Source: Euryarchaeota archaeon TMED117
GTDB lineage: Archaea; Thermoplasmatota; Poseidoniia; Poseidoniales; Poseidoniaceae
Assembly (NCBI GenBank): GCA_002171315.2
Contig: NHFS02000019.1
Location: forward strand, 1 to 5,565
DNA: 5,565 nucleotides
Direction: 5' to 3'
Numbering within the stretch: position 1 is the stretch's first letter; each line of letters starts with the position of its first letter. The position numbers were made by a program, and so were the translations under genes. This document shows, piece by piece, positions 1 to 3,610 of this stretch. The notes beneath the pieces are model-generated. The model ran no database searches and was not told the DNA's origin. It was given only the letters and a program-made list of their open reading frames with translations.

Positions 1-1
1 A

Positions 2-1078
2 GGTGGTGCAAAATACTTCATCGTCGGTTCAGTTGCTTCCGCAGTAGGTCTCTATGGTCTTTCAATGCTCTATCTCTGGGCGGGTTCATTACAATTCGAT
101 GTTCTTGCAGCAACATGGGCTTCTGACGGAGCAAATTCCCTAAGCATGATGGCGCTTGGATTTGTACTCGTTGGATTTGCATTCAAGATCAGTGCAGCGC
201 CGTTCCACTTTGCTGCACCTGATGCTTATTCAGGAGCAAACAGCCCAGTAGCAGGTGTTCTTGCAACAGCGAGTAAGGCAATGGGAATGCTCGGATTGAT
301 GCGTGTTCTCTTATTGATTACAATTCCTGATGCTGCTGCAGAAGATGAATCTGCAATTTGGATTGGCTTGCTCGGCGTAATGGCTGCAGTAACGATGACA
401 TGGGGCAACATCGCTGCCCTTGGCAGTGAGAATCCAAAGCGTATGCTGGCTTACTCTTCCGTTGCTCATGCAGGATACATGCTTGCAGCATTGACTGCAA
501 TTGGTGCATGGAATTGGGGCCTTGTTGAAAACGGAGGAGATGCGAAGGATGTCGTGGTTGCAGCTCTTCTCTTCCACATGGTCGTTCTTGTCTTCTTCAA
601 ACTTGGAGCCTTCCTCGTATTGGGTCTTCTTGAAATGGAAGGCGGCGCATCTCGTTTGTCTTCACTCTCTGGACTTGGAAAGCGAGAACCATTGATTGCA
701 GTCGCTATGTTCCTGTTCATGATATCTCTTGCAGGTGTTCCACCAATGGCTGGATTCCTCTCGAAACTCCTCGTCATCATGGGAATTGTTGAGGTTGCTA
801 CTGGAACTGGTTCACTTGATTCATTGATGGATGCTCACTGGGTTTGGTGGCTTGCCTTACTCATGGTTCTCAACAGCGCAATCTCAATGTTCTACTATCT
901 ACGTATTGGCGTAGTCATGTACTTCCATGAGCCTGAAGAAGGCCGACAAGGACCTCTTGCTTCTGGTGTTTCAATTCGACTTGCAATTGCAATCTGTGCA
1001 ATTGGAACAGTTGCCTTTGGACTGGTTGGTGGCGAGTTAATCGACCTCTGCCGTGATGCAGCCCAATCCCTCGGTTGA
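2..1078 (+). CDS. nuoN: NADH-quinone oxidoreductase / F420H2 dehydrogenase-like subunit N, C-terminal part (5' end outside window)
   Basis: This is an antiporter-like membrane subunit of complex I, which couples electron transfer in the peripheral arm to ion pumping across the cytoplasmic membrane. The frame is open from base 2 and reads GGAKYFIVGSVASA before the first Met (base 65), matching the conserved KYF..G helix of NuoN; the Met is therefore internal and the gene is truncated by the window edge. The 358 residues present compare with about 480 in complete NuoN, so roughly 120-140 are missing. Counting from base 2, the Proton_antipo_M hallmarks are FKISAAPFHF (61-70) followed by PDAYSGANSPV, the lysine in TASKAMG (K92), NPKRMLAYSSVAHAGYM (144-160), and AGVPPMAGFLSK (244-255). 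K62, K92 and K255 sit where the family keeps its proton-path lysines. About nine hydrophobic helices are visible, and the chain ends after a final helix (327-343). Whether the electron donor is NADH, F420H2 or ferredoxin cannot be told from this subunit. Confidence 0.93.
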   Translation, partial: GGAKYFIVGSVASAVGLYGLSMLYLWAGSLQFDVLAATWASDGANSLSMMALGFVLVGFAFKISAAPFHFAAPDAYSGANSPVAGVLATASKAMGMLGLMRVLLLITIPDAAAEDESAIWIGLLGVMAAVTMTWGNIAALGSENPKRMLAYSSVAHAGYMLAALTAIGAWNWGLVENGGDAKDVVVAALLFHMVVLVFFKLGAFLVLGLLEMEGGASRLSSLSGLGKREPLIAVAMFLFMISLAGVPPMAGFLSKLLVIMGIVEVATGTGSLDSLMDAHWVWWLALLMVLNSAISMFYYLRIGVVMYFHEPEEGRQGPLASGVSIRLAIAICAIGTVAFGLVGGELIDLCRDAAQSLG

Positions 1079-1108
1079 AGAGGGTGCCTTCAAGAGGGGT
1101 TGACCTCT
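1075..1108 (+). terminator. Tandem small inverted repeats at the nuoN stop codon (possible terminator or processing site)
   Basis: Two short perfect hairpins follow each other. The first pairs TTGAAG (1075-1080, containing the TGA stop) with CTTCAA (1088-1093) around a 7-nt loop. The second pairs AGAGG (1093-1097) with CCTCT (1104-1108) around a 6-nt loop. The shared base 1093 means both cannot form at full length at once. No U-run follows, so this does not look like a classic archaeal U-tract terminator; it could be an mRNA processing or stability element, or chance. Low confidence. Confidence 0.22.
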
Positions 1109-1118
1109 CCGTTTACAT

Positions 1119-1123
1119 GGTGA
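1119..1123 (+). promoter_or_regulatory. Shine-Dalgarno for aIF1A
   Basis: GGTGA at 1119-1123 matches the core complementary to the archaeal 16S rRNA 3' end and lies 6 nt before the ATG at 1130. It supports that start over the out-of-frame ATG at 1117, which overlaps it. No TATA-like box is recognisable in the 51-nt gap, consistent with aIF1A being read from an upstream transcript. Confidence 0.5.
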
Positions 1124-1129
1124 GCCTCA

Positions 1130-1786
1130 ATGGGACGACGTCATGAAGAAAAAGTGGACGTAGAAGAACTCGCACGTCTGGAGAATCCAGAGGGCTCTCC
1201 AGGAAAGATTCGGGTCAAACTTCCAAATGGTGGAAAGAAGCGCGGAGAGTTTGGATTCAAGGGCGAAATGTTTGCTCTTGCTGAAGAGATTCTAGGCGGT
1301 CGCCGTGTTACTGTTCTGTGTGCTGATGGGGAGACTCGTATGGCCCGTATACCTGGTAAAATGCGTCGTCGGCAATGGGTTCGTGAAGGAGACCTCATCA
1401 TAGTCTGGCCATGGGATTTCCAAGATTCAAAAGCGGATGTGAAGCATCGTTATACAAAGACTCAGGCTATGTATTTGTCAAGAAAGCAAGTTCTTCCTGA
1501 AGTCGTTGACATGTTCGGCATGAACGATCGTGTTGACGATGATGACGATGATGACGACTTATTCGGTATCTCTGATGCACCTGAAACTGCTGATGATGAC
1601 GATGATGACTTGTTTGGTGGAGATGACGACGATGATGACGATGACGACTTGTTTGGAAGCGATGATTCTGTTGAAGAAGTCGTTGAAGAGCCAGTCGTAG
1701 CAGAAGAGCCAGCAGAATCAGTTGAGCCAGAACCGCTTGATGATGATGACGATGACGACGATGATATCGACGCATTGTTTGCTTAA
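1130..1786 (+). CDS. eif1A: Translation initiation factor 1A (aIF1A) with a long polyaspartate/LFG C-terminal tail
   Basis: aIF1A is the archaeal counterpart of eIF1A and bacterial IF1. It binds the small-subunit A site, promotes initiator tRNA placement and scanning competence, and works with aIF1, aIF2 and aIF5B. The protein has 218 residues; ordinary archaeal aIF1A has about 95-115. Residues 1-24 are a charged N-terminus beginning MGRRHEEK. Residues 25-98 are the S1/IF1-like OB fold, with the signature segments GEMFALAEEILGGRRV, DGETRMARIPGKMRRRQWV and REGDLIIVWPWDFQ. Residues 101-123 carry the usual C-terminal helix with KHRYTKTQ. From residue 136 to the end the chain is an acidic, probably disordered extension: D-runs of 8, 6, 9 and 9 residues at 136-143, 155-160, 165-173 and 204-212. 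The first three are followed by LFG and the last by IDALFA at the very C-terminus. An E/V/P-rich spacer (180-203) separates runs three and four. The start is supported by GGTGA 6 nt upstream. The factor assignment is very secure; the role of the tail is unknown. Confidence 0.97.
   Translation: MGRRHEEKVDVEELARLENPEGSPGKIRVKLPNGGKKRGEFGFKGEMFALAEEILGGRRVTVLCADGETRMARIPGKMRRRQWVREGDLIIVWPWDFQDSKADVKHRYTKTQAMYLSRKQVLPEVVDMFGMNDRVDDDDDDDDLFGISDAPETADDDDDDLFGGDDDDDDDDDLFGSDDSVEEVVEEPVVAEEPAESVEPEPLDDDDDDDDDIDALFA
1535..1783 (+). repeat. Low-complexity GAY-codon repeat tract encoding D-run/LF modules
   Basis: Four blocks of consecutive aspartate codons lie at 1535-1558, 1592-1609, 1622-1648 and 1739-1765. 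The first three are followed by Leu-Phe-Gly codons at 1559-1567, 1610-1618 and 1649-1657, and the last by codons for IDALFA at 1766-1783. Blocks one and two share the identical 18-nt string GATGATGACGATGATGAC; block three keeps part of it. This pattern suggests module duplication or trinucleotide slippage followed by mixing of GAT and GAC. All changes are multiples of three, so the reading frame is kept. The reverse complement makes a His/Arg-rich artefact frame, which is not a gene. Confidence 0.8.
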
Positions 1787-1791
1787 TCATC

Positions 1792-1810
1792 GGAGGATTG
1801 ATGTTCCTCC
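1792..1810 (+). promoter_or_regulatory. Hairpin holding a GGAGG Shine-Dalgarno core in the rio1 leader
   Basis: GGAGGA (1792-1797) pairs perfectly with TCCTCC (1805-1810), leaving a 7-nt loop that contains an ATG (1801-1803). The sequence GGAGG lies 4 nt before that ATG, so the element combines a strong ribosome-binding core with its own sequestering strand. The ATG opens only an 18-codon frame ending at 1857, out of frame with rio1 and overlapping its start by 17 nt. The structure could be a translational control element, a leader peptide site, or a weak barrier between the aIF1A and rio1 messages. Structure seen; function inferred. Confidence 0.35.
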
Positions 1811-1840
1811 TCAACATACTCACAACAGGAAGGGTACACC

Positions 1841-2836
1841 ATGTCTCGTTCAAATGATGATTGGGATGAGCTCACTGAGCGTACAAGCCAACGACGCAAG
1901 TCTCGTAAGAAACGCAACAAACGAGCGATGTCATTGGATGAACAAGCAGATGCTGATTTTGATGAACGTCATGCTTCCAAATTTGTTGAAGATTTAGCGG
2001 GTAAAAACAGTTCATTCAATTGGATGAAAGATGAGCGCAATAAGCGAATGTTCAATCAAATTGAAAATCGTATTCAAGGGGCAATAGGCGGAGGATCCTA
2101 TGATTGGGTTGATCGAAGAGTCTTCGACCAAGTCTTTGATCGACTTACATTGATGTCGCTCTATAAGATGATGAATTCTGGTATTCTCGATACTCTTGAT
2201 TTTCCAATAGCTCGCGGAAAGGAAGCGCACGTATTCCACGGAACTGATCATGATGGCAACTCTGTGGCAGTGAAAATTTTCCATACATCAAATGCAGTCT
2301 TCAAGAATCTCATGCAATACATCGAGGGAGATCCTCGTTTTGGTGGTCTTCGTCGCCGTCATCGAGATCTCGTCGACATTTGGGTGCGAAAAGAGCACCG
2401 TAACCTAACAAGACTTCATCGCTGGGGCTTACCAGTTCCTCGTCCAATTGCTGTTCAGAAAAATGTCCTTGTCATGGAATATCTTGGAAGTGAGACACAA
2501 CCTTCTCCAAAGTTACGAGATGTCCGAGTCGAAGATCCTCAACCTGTATTCGATACAATGCTTGAGTTCTTGGCAGTTTCTTGGCAGAAGGCAGACCTCG
2601 TCCATGGTGACTTTTCACCGTTCAATATCTTGTGGCATAATGGAGGCCCAATCGTTATTGATGTAGGCCAGGGGGTGGTTCAACATCATCCAAAAGCGAA
2701 AGAATTCCTTGTTCGAGATGTTACAAGATTGGTTGAGTGGGCGAACAAAAATGGTATTGACATCACCCTTGCAGATGCAATGTACGATGTCTTAGAAATG
2801 GATTTATCACACGTTCACAGAATGGAAGAAGAATAA
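1841..2836 (+). CDS. rio1: RIO1-family atypical serine protein kinase/ATPase
   Basis: RIO1 kinases act as ATP-dependent switches in late small-subunit maturation, in eukaryotes releasing trans-acting factors such as Nob1 and Dim2 from pre-40S; archaeal RIO1 is present in essentially all archaea. The protein has 331 residues. Residues 17-28 are a basic patch (QRRKSRKKRNKR). The kinase fold begins near residue 100. The nucleotide loop reads IARGKEAHVFHG (123-134), then VAVKIF with catalytic Lys145. The RIO1-specific flexible-loop/YIEGDPRF segment is at 149-167, EHRNLTRLHRWGLPVPRPI at 185-203, and the hinge LVMEYLGSE at 210-218. The catalytic loop LVHGDFSPFNIL has Asp257 and Asn262, and the metal-binding IDVGQ has Asp274, followed by HHPKAKEFLVRDV. 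The IEGDPRF and IDVGQ segments favour RIO1 over RIO2, and no RIO2 winged-helix domain precedes the kinase. The start is fixed: the upstream frame has no start codon before the stop at 1799. A weak AGGAAGG (1827-1833) precedes the ATG. The N-terminal half of the nucleotide loop is ARGKEA rather than the usual STGKEA. Confidence 0.95.
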   Translation: MSRSNDDWDELTERTSQRRKSRKKRNKRAMSLDEQADADFDERHASKFVEDLAGKNSSFNWMKDERNKRMFNQIENRIQGAIGGGSYDWVDRRVFDQVFDRLTLMSLYKMMNSGILDTLDFPIARGKEAHVFHGTDHDGNSVAVKIFHTSNAVFKNLMQYIEGDPRFGGLRRRHRDLVDIWVRKEHRNLTRLHRWGLPVPRPIAVQKNVLVMEYLGSETQPSPKLRDVRVEDPQPVFDTMLEFLAVSWQKADLVHGDFSPFNILWHNGGPIVIDVGQGVVQHHPKAKEFLVRDVTRLVEWANKNGIDITLADAMYDVLEMDLSHVHRMEEE

Positions 2837-2850
2837 TTCATTCTTCTTCC
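2824..2850. terminator. 11-bp perfect inverted repeat spanning the convergent rio1 and KH-gene stop codons
   Basis: GGAAGAAGAAT (2824-2834) is the exact reverse complement of ATTCTTCTTCC (2840-2850), with a 5-nt loop AATTC. The repeat contains the last codons of both genes: read either way it encodes Glu-Glu-Glu and then a stop, so RIO1 ends MEEE and the KH protein ends WEEE. RNA from either strand would fold into the same stem, which makes a shared bidirectional 3' end element plausible. No U-tract follows on either strand, so classic intrinsic termination is not shown. Confidence 0.45.
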
Positions 2851-3584
2851 CAAACAACGTGTTCATCTTCAGCCATTTCCATCATCTCATCAACGGCTTC
2901 CTCATCATCAGGATCGACTTGGCTCGCTTTGAGTTTACGGCCTCGTCGTTCACTTACATCTGCGAGGCCTGGAACAAGTCCATCGAATCCGTCTGGCAGA
3001 GTTTCATTGTCTTCTTTAGCTTCGATATAATCCAACGAACGGTTGTCGAATTTCATTCGCTTTCTCCGTCGCTCAAGGAAGGAAAGAACAGTTCCATGCT
3101 CAGAACCACCTGCAAGCATTTCAACAGCCTGTCGCGCAAGTCCAATACCTTCTGCATCCCCCACCAAGACAACTGTTGACTTGTAAATCGTAATTTCGAC
3201 ATCGGTTAAATTTTCGATTAATTTGCGTACCTTTCCTTGACTTCCAATGATTCGAGCTCGGATTCTTCGCTGTTGATGTGATCGCTTGCCAACAAAATCT
3301 TTCAGATCTACCATCTCAAAGAAATTCTCATCTTCGAGTAATCGAATTGCTGCTTTTGGAGCCATACCTCTTCCAATTGCTTTGATAACATCAGGAAACT
3401 TGAGGGCTTTAATTGGGTCATACGAACCAGGTTCTCCCCAAACAACCTCAACATCTCCTGTCTCAGAATCTATGTGGAATTCTTTGGCTCCAGATGCATT
3501 TCTCAGAGACTTTGCAGTCGAACCCTTCGAACCGATGAGAACAGCAATTCTATCCTTTGGAATACGGGGGAGCCCTTGTCGCAT
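2838..3584 (-). CDS. dim2: Dim2/Pno1-like protein with two KH domains (small-subunit rRNA maturation)
   Basis: The family binds the 3' end region of small-subunit rRNA. In eukaryotes Dim2/Pno1 holds the 18S 3' end and regulates the nuclease Nob1; the archaeal homologue is a near-universal RNA-binding KH protein. From the chosen ATG (3582-3584) the protein has 248 residues. KH1 begins MRQGLPRIPKDRIAVLIGSK with the GxxG loop G18-S-K-G21, followed by FHIDSETGDVEV, typical of the family. A linking segment reads IGRGMAPKAAIRLLED (70-85). KH2 carries RIRARIIGSQGKVRKLIE with its GxxG at 114-117 and ITIYKSTVVLVGD, then the diagnostic HGTVLSFLERRRKRMK (163-178). The tail from 224 is acidic (DPDDEEAVDEMMEMAEDE) and ends WEEE. 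A longer frame reaches 3653, but its extra residues (MCRLCCCMAPTAG) are not family-like and overlap the upstream gene; a GTG at 3593 is also possible. There is no clear Shine-Dalgarno. It lies 26 nt after the surface-protein stop, suggesting co-transcription. Confidence 0.92.
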   Translation of the reverse strand: MRQGLPRIPKDRIAVLIGSKGSTAKSLRNASGAKEFHIDSETGDVEVVWGEPGSYDPIKALKFPDVIKAIGRGMAPKAAIRLLEDENFFEMVDLKDFVGKRSHQQRRIRARIIGSQGKVRKLIENLTDVEITIYKSTVVLVGDAEGIGLARQAVEMLAGGSEHGTVLSFLERRRKRMKFDNRSLDYIEAKEDNETLPDGFDGLVPGLADVSERRGRKLKASQVDPDDEEAVDEMMEMAEDEHVVWEEE

Positions 3585-3610
3585 ACTTACCACGCACAAG
3601 CCGATGTTTT

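Noticed and set aside
65..67. ATG as the start of the nuoN gene
   Set aside because: The frame is open upstream to base 2 and encodes family-conserved residues (KYF..G), and the family has over 100 further N-terminal residues. The ATG is internal.
311..577. Minus-strand 88-residue frame with several Cys pairs, zinc-finger-like at first sight
   Set aside because: It lies entirely inside nuoN, antisense, with no ribosome-binding site. The cysteines derive from Ala/Gly codons of the sense strand.
1467..1853. Minus-strand frame encoding a His/Arg-rich 128-residue protein
   Set aside because: It is the reverse complement of the GAY-codon repeats of aIF1A. ATC/GTC read in another frame gives CAT/CGT-like codons; there is no family resemblance.
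1801..1857. 18-codon frame as a real protein gene
   Set aside because: It has a good GGAGG and an ATG but is too short to recognise, and its ribosome-binding site is inside a hairpin. It is reported as a regulatory possibility, not as a CDS.
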